From Nitrospirota bacterium (lineage in GTDB: Bacteria; Nitrospirota; Thermodesulfovibrionia; Thermodesulfovibrionales; UBA6898), in contig JAJXTV010000002.1 in NCBI GenBank assembly GCA_021783515.1, forward strand, positions 62,001-126,000: DNA of 64,000 nt, read 5' to 3'. The notes beneath the pieces are model-generated. The model was not told where the DNA came from. It made no database searches and saw nothing but the letters and a program-made list of their open reading frames with translations. Both the position numbers and the translations under genes were made by a program. Below are positions 43,585 through 51,200 of this stretch, one piece after another. Position 1 is the stretch's first letter, and every line of letters starts with the position of its first letter.

Positions 43585-43646
43585 GTGTTTCTATTATAGC
43601 CCGGCAGCGGAAATGAATCACCGGAATGTCGCCCTGATCGGTCGCG

Positions 43647-43717
43647 TTTCGACAAGCTCAGCGTGACATGTGTGCGCACAGCCTGTGGAGGGAATGTCAT
43701 CCTGAGCCTGTCGAAGG
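43647..43717. repeat. Inverted pair of the TTCGACAAGCTCAG dispersed element
   Basis: TTTCGACAAGCTCAGCGTGACA is followed after about 25 bases by the inverse TGTCATCCTGAGCCTGTCGA, forming a roughly 20-bp imperfect stem. The motif is a well-known extragenic repeat found in many unrelated bacterial genomes. It sits between the convergent-free 3' end of the ChaN gene and the start of the CDF gene. Confidence 0.75.
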
Positions 43718-43719
43718 AT

Positions 43720-44571
43720 TCAGTCGACGAAGATATAGTCCGCGTCGGCGGATGTGATCGAAGACCGCTTTGTTTCATCGGGCACCTGCGGCAGCACCAC
43801 CCTGAAGGTGAAGGACGAACTTTGTCTGACCTGCTCGGGGATCCCCCGCTTCCACGCATGTCCGATCCCCGCAAGAACGACCATCTTTTCCTTCGGGTGT
43901 TTCTTCATATACCGCACGAGGTGCCAGGCCATAGACTTGTCCCATACCATCTGCGCCTCGCAGAAGTGGACGAAGGAGTCCTTTTTTGCCCCGTGGGATT
44001 CGTAGACCCTCTTGATGAAGTCCATGTATTGCCGGTCTACGCTGCAACTGATGCCCGGAGGCAACTGCGCCAACTCGGCGGGCGTGAGGGCCCGGAAGCC
44101 TTTCGTCGCCACCGTCTTCGAAACGGCATCGGGCACATTAAGGCCGACAAGCGGGATCGCATGCTCTTGCGCGTAAAGAAGGATGTCTCCGTAGTACGGC
44201 CACGGCATGCGCCAGTTGTCGTAGTAGACCCTGATGAAACGTTCCTTGTCGAGTGTTCCGCTCGTCCAGCCGTCAAGGTTTTTCTGACTGTCGGACCTGA
44301 ACATCTCGAGCCCTATGCCGAAGGGGACCTCGCGCTCGTGGAGCGCGCTGATGATGTCGAACTCGGCGGCGTGGTCCCTCATTTTATCGTGGACTTCGCC
44401 GACGAAGACGACGTCGGCGCTCGTGAGGTCTTCGACCATCTCCCTGAAGGGGACGATCTTCCCGTCGCTCAGCCTCAGGGCGTCGCGGCGCGGGGCCGCG
44501 TCCCGGGAAACGCAGGACGCAAGGAACAGAACAAGAAGAAGAGTCATCCCACGAACAGCGGATCTTGCCAT
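43720..44571 (-). CDS. ChaN-family lipoprotein
   Basis: A 283-residue lipoprotein with a lipobox LFLASC. The body matches the ChaN/DUF399 family: VVFVGEVHDKMRDHAAEFDII, a GLEMFRSD block, PLVGLNVPDAVSKTVA and VVLAGIGHAWKRGIPEQ. Campylobacter ChaN binds paired hemes and is linked to iron uptake; family members elsewhere are uncharacterised. It stands alone, with the dispersed repeat directly after its stop, and is divergent from mobBA. Confidence 0.85.
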   Translation of the reverse strand: MARSAVRGMTLLLVLFLASCVSRDAAPRRDALRLSDGKIVPFREMVEDLTSADVVFVGEVHDKMRDHAAEFDIISALHEREVPFGIGLEMFRSDSQKNLDGWTSGTLDKERFIRVYYDNWRMPWPYYGDILLYAQEHAIPLVGLNVPDAVSKTVATKGFRALTPAELAQLPPGISCSVDRQYMDFIKRVYESHGAKKDSFVHFCEAQMVWDKSMAWHLVRYMKKHPKEKMVVLAGIGHAWKRGIPEQVRQSSSFTFRVVLPQVPDETKRSSITSADADYIFVD

Positions 44572-44661
44572 GACTACATCCTATCGCACGCAGGGCGGCG
44601 TTTCAAGCGGCCCTCAACGGCGGGGTTTACAATTGCGTTGCCCTTGTCATAGAATTCCAGC

Positions 44662-45729
44662 ATGACGAGTTCATCCCCTTTTTGCGTGGTAGGTATCTGC
44701 GGCTATTCCGGCTCGGGAAAGACGACCCTTATAGAAGAAATAGTGTCCGAACTGAGGGCGGGCGGGTTCAGGGTAGGGGTCCTGAAGCATACGCCCCATT
44801 CCCTCTCTCTCGACGCCGAGGGCAAGGACACGGAGCGGTTTTATCGCGCCGGCGCGGATTACGTCTTCGCCCATGATGCCCATCAGGCGTTTGCGCGCTA
44901 TCCTGACAGCGCAGGCCGGCTGCAGGATTTCCTCTCCCGATTTCCCAGCTCCCTGGATCTCGTGCTGGTCGAGGGGCATAAAAAGGCCGGGCTTCCCGGG
45001 ATATGGATCACGGCGGGGACCGGCGAAGACCGGAAGCGCCCGGAACAGTCTCAGAAGAAGGTTGTTTCACGGGACGACCCCCGGTATTTCGGGGCGGTGA
45101 TGGAGCATATCCATCAGGAGCTTGCGAAATGCCATTCCGGGCGGCGGGTCATGGCCGGACTGCTGATCGGCGGAAAGAGCATGAGGATGGGTACGGACAA
45201 GGCCCTGCTCAGGATCGGTGGAGAGCTCTTTGCCGAACGGTCCTACCGGACGCTCGGAGAGGTGGCGGCGAAGACGGTCTTGCTCGGCTCGGCCGAGCTG
45301 CCCGGTCCGCTCGGCAGGGCCGACCGTCTCCCGGACGTCTCCGGGGTGCGGGGCCCGATGGCCGGTATTCTCGGCGCCTTCAGGTGGGGGCCCGAGAGCG
45401 CCTGGATAATGTCGGCGGTGGACATGCCGTTTATGGACAAGGAGGCGTGGGAATGGGTTCTCGGCCACAGGAGACCAGGGGTTTGGGCAGTGCTTCCTCT
45501 TTTGAAGAGAGGCGCGAAGGCCGAGACGATGGCCGCCTGCTATGAACCCAACATCTTCGGAGCTGTGGAATCGCTTGCGAAGGCGGGGATCAGCACGCTC
45601 CAGGAACTGACGCACCACCCTAAAGTGATCACGCCGCTTGTTCCGAAATCGCTTGCCCGCGCCTGGAAGAACGTCAATACGATCGCCGAGTGGAAGCGGG
45701 CCAACCGCCTGCTCGATAAAAGACCGTAA
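44662..45729 (+). CDS. mobBA: MobB-MobA fusion (molybdopterin guanine dinucleotide synthesis)
   Basis: This 355-residue protein joins two steps of molybdenum-cofactor maturation. Residues 1-160 are MobB, a GTP-binding helper with P-loop GYSGSGKTTL and VEGHKKAGLP. Residues about 165-355 are MobA, the guanylyltransferase, with the nucleotide motif LLIGGKSMRMGTDKAL, RGPMAGILGAF and SAVDMPFM. The MobA glycine motif has GGKS in place of the usual GGxSxRMG, close to consensus. MGD cofactor serves DMSO-reductase-type enzymes such as formate dehydrogenase or nitrate reductase. A repeat copy follows its stop by eight bases. Confidence 0.93.
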   Translation: MTSSSPFCVVGICGYSGSGKTTLIEEIVSELRAGGFRVGVLKHTPHSLSLDAEGKDTERFYRAGADYVFAHDAHQAFARYPDSAGRLQDFLSRFPSSLDLVLVEGHKKAGLPGIWITAGTGEDRKRPEQSQKKVVSRDDPRYFGAVMEHIHQELAKCHSGRRVMAGLLIGGKSMRMGTDKALLRIGGELFAERSYRTLGEVAAKTVLLGSAELPGPLGRADRLPDVSGVRGPMAGILGAFRWGPESAWIMSAVDMPFMDKEAWEWVLGHRRPGVWAVLPLLKRGAKAETMAACYEPNIFGAVESLAKAGISTLQELTHHPKVITPLVPKSLARAWKNVNTIAEWKRANRLLDKRP

Positions 45730-45737
45730 CACGTCAC

Positions 45738-45783
45738 ACCGGCGGGGAGAGCCTCCCTCAATCCCTTTTGATGCGATAGAATG
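45738..45783 (+). repeat. Dispersed repeat, copy C
   Basis: ACCGGCGGGGAGAG, then CTCCCTCA, ATCCC and GATGCGATAGAAT match copies A and B. The internal hairpin is GGGAG-AGC-CTCCC, with stem changes compensated relative to the other copies. It starts eight bases after the mobBA stop. Confidence 0.7.
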
Positions 45784-45900
45784 CGGCGAAGGCCTGGCGT
45801 TCGCGAAGAGCGGAATCGGCCGGCTTTTCATCCGGGGCGTTGTATGGTAGATTGTGAGATATGATCATCCCGTCCGGGAGGAAAAACAGGGGAGGCTTTT

Positions 45901-47004
45901 ATGTGCGATTCACAGAATGAGGGGCGGTCGGCAGAAAGAAGGATGATCCCGGTGGCCGAGGCGGTCGGTACTGTCCTCGCCCATGACATTACCGAGATCA
46001 GGAAGGACGAGTTCAAGGGACGCGCCTTCAAGAAGGGGCATGTGGTAAAGGAGGAAGACGTCTGCCGTCTCCAGAGGCTCGGGAAAGAGCACCTCTTCGT
46101 GCTGAGCATCGGCCCGGACGAGATGCATGAGGACGATGCCGCCCGCTCGCTCGCTGCGGCGCTCATGGGGGATGGGGTCGCCGTAAAGGGAGGGCCTAAA
46201 GAGGGGAAGATCACCCTTGTGGCGGACCGCGACGGGCTGCTCAGGATCAACCGCGAGTCGCTCCTGAATTTCAATATGACCGGAGAGGTGATGTGCGCCA
46301 CGCTCCATGACAACACGCTCGTCAAGAAAGGGCAGGTCGTCGCCGGGACGCGCGCGATCCCGCTCGTCGTGAAGAAGAGCGCGGTCGGCGCGGCGGTGGA
46401 TGCGGCCGCCCGGGGCGAGAAGACCATTCGTGTAAGGGAGCTCAGGCGGCCGAGGGCCGGGATCGTGATCACCGGCAACGAGGTTTATTATGGAAAGATA
46501 AAGGACGCCTTCGCCCCGGTCATCACCGGGAAGATCAAGGCGTTCGGGGGAGATGTCGTGGGGCTGTACTACGCCCCGGACGAAGAATCTTTTATCGGAA
46601 GCAGGCTGCGGGAACTGATCGGGGCGGGCGCCGATCTCCTCATCACGACGGGTGGGATGTCGGTCGACCCCGACGACGTGACGAGGTTTGCGATACGGAA
46701 ACTGGGTGCGGAAGAGGTGACCTACGGCTCGGCGGTGCTTCCGGGAGCGATGTTCCTGGTTGCCTATATAAGAGCGGCAGAGCGGAAGGCGGAAAGCGCA
46801 GAAGGGGAAACCTCCGGAGAGATCCCCATCCTCGGCATTCCCGCCTGCGGAATGTATGCGAATGCGACGGTCTTCGACCTCGTCCTGCCGCGGATACTTG
46901 CCGGCGAGAAGATAGGCAGATACGAGCTTGCGGAACTCGGCCACGGAGGGCTCTGCATGAAATGCGGGACCTGCCGGTATCCGGTCTGCCCGTTCGGGAA
47001 GTAG
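45901..47004 (+). CDS. Molybdopterin-binding protein with C-terminal cysteine cluster
   Basis: A 367-residue MoeA/MogA-like protein. Residues about 15-165 are a family-specific N-terminal part (GTVLAHDITEIRKDEFKGRAFKKGHVV). Residues about 175-340 are a molybdopterin-binding domain with GIVITGNEVYYGKI, the TTGGMSVDPDDVTR active-site block and GIPACGMYANATVFDLVLPRI. The last 20 residues hold CMKCGTCRYPVCPFG, a probable metal or Fe-S site. It follows mobBA on the same strand, so both act in molybdenum or tungsten cofactor use. A good AGGGGAGG precedes the ATG region. Confidence 0.85.
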   Translation: MCDSQNEGRSAERRMIPVAEAVGTVLAHDITEIRKDEFKGRAFKKGHVVKEEDVCRLQRLGKEHLFVLSIGPDEMHEDDAARSLAAALMGDGVAVKGGPKEGKITLVADRDGLLRINRESLLNFNMTGEVMCATLHDNTLVKKGQVVAGTRAIPLVVKKSAVGAAVDAAARGEKTIRVRELRRPRAGIVITGNEVYYGKIKDAFAPVITGKIKAFGGDVVGLYYAPDEESFIGSRLRELIGAGADLLITTGGMSVDPDDVTRFAIRKLGAEEVTYGSAVLPGAMFLVAYIRAAERKAESAEGETSGEIPILGIPACGMYANATVFDLVLPRILAGEKIGRYELAELGHGGLCMKCGTCRYPVCPFGK

Positions 47005-47012
47005 AACGGCGC

Positions 47013-47038
47013 AAAAAAAAAGGCGGGATATTCCCGCC
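47013..47038 (-). terminator. Intrinsic terminator of the IPTL-CTERM repeat protein gene
   Basis: On the minus strand GGCGGGA-ATA-TCCCGCC forms a perfect 7-bp stem followed by nine T. It lies 27 bases after the stop codon of the 47065-47976 gene. The A-run on the plus strand means it works mainly for the minus strand. Confidence 0.85.
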
Positions 47039-47064
47039 CTTCGTGAGGTTCCTTCCTTAGTGAT

Positions 47065-47976
47065 TCAGGCCGCTCTTTTCCTTCTCCTGAGATAATAAAA
47101 CGCAACGAGTCCGGCGAGCGCCGTAAAGAGCGCCATTCCCCATTCGTTTATCGCCGGCACCGCAGCAGCGCCGTTTTCGTCGGCTGCGAGTCCCCAGTTC
47201 GGGACGACCGGGAGGGTATGGATGACCGCGCCGGTATCGGGGTTCACCTCAAAGATAGTGCCGAGGCCTCCGACATCTCCGAGGAACAACGTCTTCCTCC
47301 CAAAAGAATAGCCGACGCCGTATACATCGGGGACCGGCGGGGTGAAGGAGTGAATCACCGCGCCGGTCGTCGGATTCAGCTCATACACCGTGTTGGAATT
47401 GACGTCAGTCGCAAAGAGCGTGTTTCTCCCTCCTGCGTAGCTCAGGCCGCCGACGACGGGGACGCTGAGCGTTAGGGTCCTGATGGTAGCGCCGGTGTCG
47501 GGGTTCAATACATGCACCGCGCTGCTGACCGGCAGCGGCTGCACGACGTTCGGGGATATGCCGTCCGCGACAGGACGGGCATAAGGAGCCGCACTGCCCG
47601 ATTTTGCCGCATCAGCAACGCCGACGGCATATTCCTGCAGATAAAGCTCTGTTCCGGAAAAGCCGAGACCGTCGATGTTGAGAGAGGGGCTGGGGAAGGA
47701 GTTGACCACCGCACCCGTGGATGGGTTCAGTTCATAGATGCCAGACCCGCAATTCTGGAAGAAGAGCCTGTTGTTTGCGAAGGCGAGGGCGCTGCAGCCG
47801 TCTCCTATCGGTATGGGCGCGGGGAAACTGTTGACGACCGCTCCCGTGTCCGGGTTCAGTTCTTCGATCGTGCCGTTGGGTTCGTTCGTGTGAAACAGCC
47901 TGCCGGCTGCCGAGGCCTGCGCGACAAATGCCAAAGAGACCAATAAGACGAAACATAAAGACCACAGCTTCTTCAT
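47065..47976 (-). CDS. Secreted repeat protein with IPTL-CTERM tail
   Basis: A 303-residue exported protein starting at an ATG with GGGGAGG upstream and a signal peptide (LWSLCFVLLVSLAFVAQASA); the track's longer version is not supported. The body holds about five repeats of a strand pattern with NPDTGAVVNSF, NPSTGAVVNSF, NPDTGATIRTL, NPTTGAVIHSF and NPDTGAVIHTL, each about 45 residues apart, as in a small beta-propeller. The C terminus is an IPTL-CTERM signal (VPAINEWGMALF... YYLRRRKRAA). It is probably sorted to the cell surface. The gene is single, ends in a strong terminator, and lies downstream of yajQ. Confidence 0.82.
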   Translation of the reverse strand: MKKLWSLCFVLLVSLAFVAQASAAGRLFHTNEPNGTIEELNPDTGAVVNSFPAPIPIGDGCSALAFANNRLFFQNCGSGIYELNPSTGAVVNSFPSPSLNIDGLGFSGTELYLQEYAVGVADAAKSGSAAPYARPVADGISPNVVQPLPVSSAVHVLNPDTGATIRTLTLSVPVVGGLSYAGGRNTLFATDVNSNTVYELNPTTGAVIHSFTPPVPDVYGVGYSFGRKTLFLGDVGGLGTIFEVNPDTGAVIHTLPVVPNWGLAADENGAAAVPAINEWGMALFTALAGLVAFYYLRRRKRAA

Positions 47977-48068
47977 TTTGTTCCTCCCCAGGAAAGATTG
48001 ATATGGCGGAAAGTATAGCCGCTTCCGCAAAACAAGTAAATAGGCCTTTTGAAGAAACAGGCGAGGGG

Positions 48069-48566
48069 TCACCGGTAGTTGATGAACTCGATATGGATCC
48101 CCAGGTCCTTCCCTTTCAGGAGGGTGATCGTCGCCTGGAGGTCGTCGATCTTCTTCGCCCTGACCCTCACCTGGTCCTTCTGTATCTCGGCCTGGACCTT
48201 CATCTTGGCGTCCTTGATGATTTTGACGATCTCCTTCCCCTTTTCGGTCGGGATGCCCTGCTGGAGCGTGACGAGCTGCCTGACGGTATTTCCGGCCGCC
48301 TGTTCGACCTTCCCGTAGCTGAGCGCCTTTAACGATACACCTCTCTTGACGAGCTTTGTCTGGAGGATGTCGATGACGGTTTTCAGCCTACTCTCATCGT
48401 CGGAAACGAACGTGATCTCGTGCTTGTCCTTGTTGAGTTCGATCGAGCTCTTGCTGCCCTTGAAGTCGAACCGCTGGGAGATCTCCTTGGTCGCCTGCTG
48501 GACCGCGTTGAGGACCTCCTGAAGGTCGACCTTGCTCACCACATCAAAGGAATGTTCGTCCGCCAT
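48069..48566 (-). CDS. yajQ: YajQ-family nucleotide-binding protein
   Basis: A 165-residue soluble protein of the YajQ family, which binds cyclic di-GMP or nucleic acids and in some bacteria acts as a co-regulator. Family marks include [38 protein letters not shown] and [28 protein letters not shown] sets the ATG. It is followed by the IPTL-CTERM gene with about 90 bases between. Confidence 0.94.
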   Translation of the reverse strand: MADEHSFDVVSKVDLQEVLNAVQQATKEISQRFDFKGSKSSIELNKDKHEITFVSDDESRLKTVIDILQTKLVKRGVSLKALSYGKVEQAAGNTVRQLVTLQQGIPTEKGKEIVKIIKDAKMKVQAEIQKDQVRVRAKKIDDLQATITLLKGKDLGIHIEFINYR

Positions 48567-48668
48567 GATAACCTCCCCAATTATGTTAAAGGTGAAAAGT
48601 CTGCAGCTACCGGGAAAGCGGGGCCTGCGCCGAAGGATAAAAGCGGCCAGATCCTGTGACCTTTGCCT

Positions 48669-48830
48669 TTACCCCCTCGCCGTCGCCGGCTCCGGCTTGC
48701 AGACGGGGCAGAACGGTTCGCCGCGGTCCAAGGGACAGACATGCCCGCACCCCTCGCAGCATACGCATTCATCGAGCCGTAGTCCGCACTGCGCGCATTG
48801 CTCCACCGATGCATTATACCCCTTCGGCAT
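48669..48830 (-). CDS. Zinc-ribbon micro-protein (53 aa)
   Basis: Hidden inside a longer ORF of the track (48669-49163); only the last 53 codons, from the ATG MPKGYNASVEQ, look real. The protein has eight cysteines in CAQCG, CVCCEGC, HVC and FCPVC, the spacing of a double zinc ribbon or rubredoxin-like knuckle. A GAAGAAGG stands just before the ATG, rather close. It lies 47 bases downstream of the DUF3786 gene on the same strand and may be co-expressed. Family not recognised. Confidence 0.55.
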   Translation of the reverse strand: MPKGYNASVEQCAQCGLRLDECVCCEGCGHVCPLDRGEPFCPVCKPEPATARG

Positions 48831-48877
48831 CCCTTCTTCAAGCCGCGGGATTCCCGCCCCTGCCGCCCCGCCGGCAA

Positions 48878-49639
48878 TCAATGCGACATCTCGATGTTCT
48901 TCACGAGCCCTTCGACGAGGAAGATGAGGGATTCGACGTCGAGGAACCGGTCGGCCGTCGCGTCGAAGAGCATCTTCACCTTTGCCGGAAATTCTTCGTC
49001 CGGCGGCCAGTAGAGGATGACGAGAGGCACCTTCGGAAGGAGGAAAAGCTCCCATGCGTGGGCGGTCGGGAACTCTTTCTCCCGCCTCTTTCCCATTTTC
49101 CCGATGACCTGGGCCGTCTTTTCGTAGTCTCTTTCGAACATCTCCCGGAGCGGCTCCTCGCATTCCCGCTCGAAGGAGGAGGCCTTCACCATTCCTCCCC
49201 TGAGCTCGCTGAAAGAGACGTGTCTGCCGGCAAGCGGTCCCGTTCCCGCCGTCCTGAGATAGTGGAGGATCAGGATCTTTATCCAGGGGGTCATGCGGCC
49301 CCGCGTGGTGATCTCCCCTTCCGGGGAGATCCTGAATTCCCTGCCGAAGCAGTCCAGCACGAGCGAGTCCCCGTCCGTCCTCGCGCCGAGCCCTTCCGCG
49401 ATCTTATCGAAACGGATGCCTTCTATCTCCTCCCGCAGCTTGAGGATCAGCTCCTCGCGCCAGTCGGTCAGCACGAGAGATCCCCTTAGCTCCTCGCGCC
49501 CGGACTCCGTGAGAAGCGGGCACTCGGCAAGGTCGGCGTCTCCCTTGACGACCGCGAGCGAAAAGGCCATGCAGGTCTTCATGCTGCATGCCCCGCAGTT
49601 CTTTTTCGGGAGCTTCTTATAAAGTTCGAGGGGGTTCAT
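48878..49639 (-). CDS. DUF3786 protein with N-terminal Fe-S motif
   Basis: A 253-residue protein. Residues 10-42 contain NCGACSMKTCMAF and a fourth cysteine in AECPLL, the C-x2-C-x4-C-x(n)-C four-Cys cluster seen in corrinoid iron-sulfur and acetyl-CoA-synthase-linked proteins. The rest matches DUF3786, with WIKILILHYL and a long helical end. The start is the ATG of MNPLELYKKLPKKN; the 14 extra N-terminal residues in the track are not supported. The family occurs in methanogens, acetogens and sulfate reducers; the activity is unknown. Confidence 0.78.
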   Translation of the reverse strand: MNPLELYKKLPKKNCGACSMKTCMAFSLAVVKGDADLAECPLLTESGREELRGSLVLTDWREELILKLREEIEGIRFDKIAEGLGARTDGDSLVLDCFGREFRISPEGEITTRGRMTPWIKILILHYLRTAGTGPLAGRHVSFSELRGGMVKASSFERECEEPLREMFERDYEKTAQVIGKMGKRREKEFPTAHAWELFLLPKVPLVILYWPPDEEFPAKVKMLFDATADRFLDVESLIFLVEGLVKNIEMSH

Positions 49640-49788
49640 CGAATGCGCGCCTTTGCTCAAGTATACCAGCAGCAAAGGCATCCGCGCAAAAACGGGCGGC
49701 GGCGCCGCGCCGGTACCGTCCGCAGCGCATGAAATTTGTACCCGCTTAATATATAATTAACTATTCTGTCACGAGGGATCGCGAAGAA

Positions 49789-50556
49789 ATGCCGGAACTG
49801 CTGAGACATAACAGATGGATTCTCGATTTTCTGGACATCGCCCTGATGTCTCTGATCATCTATCGTCTCCTGCTCATCCTCAAGGGGACGAAGGCGGTGC
49901 AGATGCTGATCGGGCTCGGCATCCTGCTGCTCGCCTCGCTCTTTTCCCGCTACCTTGAGCTCTACACGATCGACTGGCTCGTCCAGAGCTTCCTGGCGCA
50001 GATCGTGATCGCGATCATTGTGCTGTTTCAACCGGAGATACGCCGGGCGCTTGCGCATATCGGCGAGGCTCAGTTTCTCACCTTCACGAAGGCCGAGGAA
50101 CTGAAGTCCCTCGAGGAGATCGTGAGGGCCTCGATATCCCTGGCCAACAGGAAGATCGGCGCTCTTATGGTGATCGAGAGAGAGACGAGCCTCAAGGACT
50201 TCATCGAGGTGGGCACTCCGCTTGACGCGAAGGTATCGAGGGAGCTGCTGGCGAGCATATTCCATCCGACCTCGCCTATACACGACGGGGCGGTGATCAT
50301 CAAGGGCAACAGAATCGCCGCGGCCGGCTGCTTCCTGCCGATTACGCTCAGCTCGGAGCTGAGCAAGGCGCTCGGCACGCGCCACAGGGCCGGAGTCGGC
50401 CTCACCGAGGAGACCGACGCGATCGCGATCATCGTCTCCGAGGAGACCGGCTTCATCTCGATGGCGATGAACGGGAAGCTCGAAACGAAGCTGGACATGG
50501 GAACGATGAGGGACGTCCTCACCGACATTTTTACCGCTCCGAAGAGGAAGAAATGA
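49789..50556 (+). CDS. cdaA: Diadenylate cyclase (c-di-AMP synthase) CdaA
   Basis: CdaA makes cyclic di-AMP, which controls potassium uptake and cell-wall balance. The 255-residue protein has three N-terminal membrane helices (about 12-85) and a DisA_N cyclase domain with the DGA motif in HDGAVIIKGNRI and the RHR motif in GTRHRAGVGLTEETDA. It overlaps the cdaR gene by four bases (ATGA) and glmM follows, the classic cdaA-cdaR-glmM order seen in Firmicutes and many other phyla. A TATAAT lies about 35 bases upstream. Confidence 0.96.
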   Translation: MPELLRHNRWILDFLDIALMSLIIYRLLLILKGTKAVQMLIGLGILLLASLFSRYLELYTIDWLVQSFLAQIVIAIIVLFQPEIRRALAHIGEAQFLTFTKAEELKSLEEIVRASISLANRKIGALMVIERETSLKDFIEVGTPLDAKVSRELLASIFHPTSPIHDGAVIIKGNRIAAAGCFLPITLSSELSKALGTRHRAGVGLTEETDAIAIIVSEETGFISMAMNGKLETKLDMGTMRDVLTDIFTAPKRKK

Positions 50557-51200
50557 GAAAGCTGCTGCTGGAAAACGCCGGCCTGAAGGTGTCGGCGATA
50601 CTGATATCCGTGCTGCTATGGTTTTTCGTGACCTCGCGCGGACAGTCGGAGATGTCCTTCGATATCCCGGTTGAATTCAAGAATATTCCCTCGGGGCTCG
50701 GCATCGCCAGTACGAGCGCGACGTCAGTAAACGTGACGGTCAAGGGCCAGGAGCGGCTTATAAAGAGCCTGAAGCCTCCGGACATACGCGTTTCGATCGA
50801 CCTCGGCAGGGCGAAGATGGGCGAGGGGAGCTATCATATCAATAACGACGACGTGAGGCCGCCGTACGCGATGTCGGTCACGCGCATCGATCCCTCCACG
50901 ATCAGGGTGAGGCTTGATGAGGCGGCGGCGAAGATGGTGAAGGTGAAGCCGGCGATCTCCGGGATGCCGGCCCCCGGGTATTATGTGAGAGCGGTCGAGG
51001 TGGTCCCGAAAAACATACTGATACGCGGGCTCAAGAGCGAGCTGAGACGAATTACCGAGGTGAAGACCGATACGATGGATATCTCCGGCCTGAGCGAGAC
51101 GACGATGCAGGAGCTGAACATCGACACTTCCGGCGCGAATGTGAAGCCGGAAACGGCCGCGGTCAAGGTTACCGTCGTCATGGGAGGCAAAGGGAAATGA
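50553..51200 (+). CDS. cdaR: YbbR-domain regulator of CdaA
   Basis: A 215-residue membrane-anchored protein with one N-terminal helix (about 10-28) and two YbbR-type beta units facing outside (about 30-110 and 120-210), with VTVKGQERLIKSL and the PAPGYYVRAVEVVP block. CdaR regulates CdaA through the membrane. Overlaps of four bases with both neighbours show tight coupling. Confidence 0.92.
   Translation: MRKLLLENAGLKVSAILISVLLWFFVTSRGQSEMSFDIPVEFKNIPSGLGIASTSATSVNVTVKGQERLIKSLKPPDIRVSIDLGRAKMGEGSYHINNDDVRPPYAMSVTRIDPSTIRVRLDEAAAKMVKVKPAISGMPAPGYYVRAVEVVPKNILIRGLKSELRRITEVKTDTMDISGLSETTMQELNIDTSGANVKPETAAVKVTVVMGGKGK

Noticed and set aside
48581-48877. 98-residue minus-strand ORF near the zinc-ribbon gene
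   Set aside because: It is in a different frame from the cysteine-rich micro-ORF and is Arg/Ser-rich without motifs.
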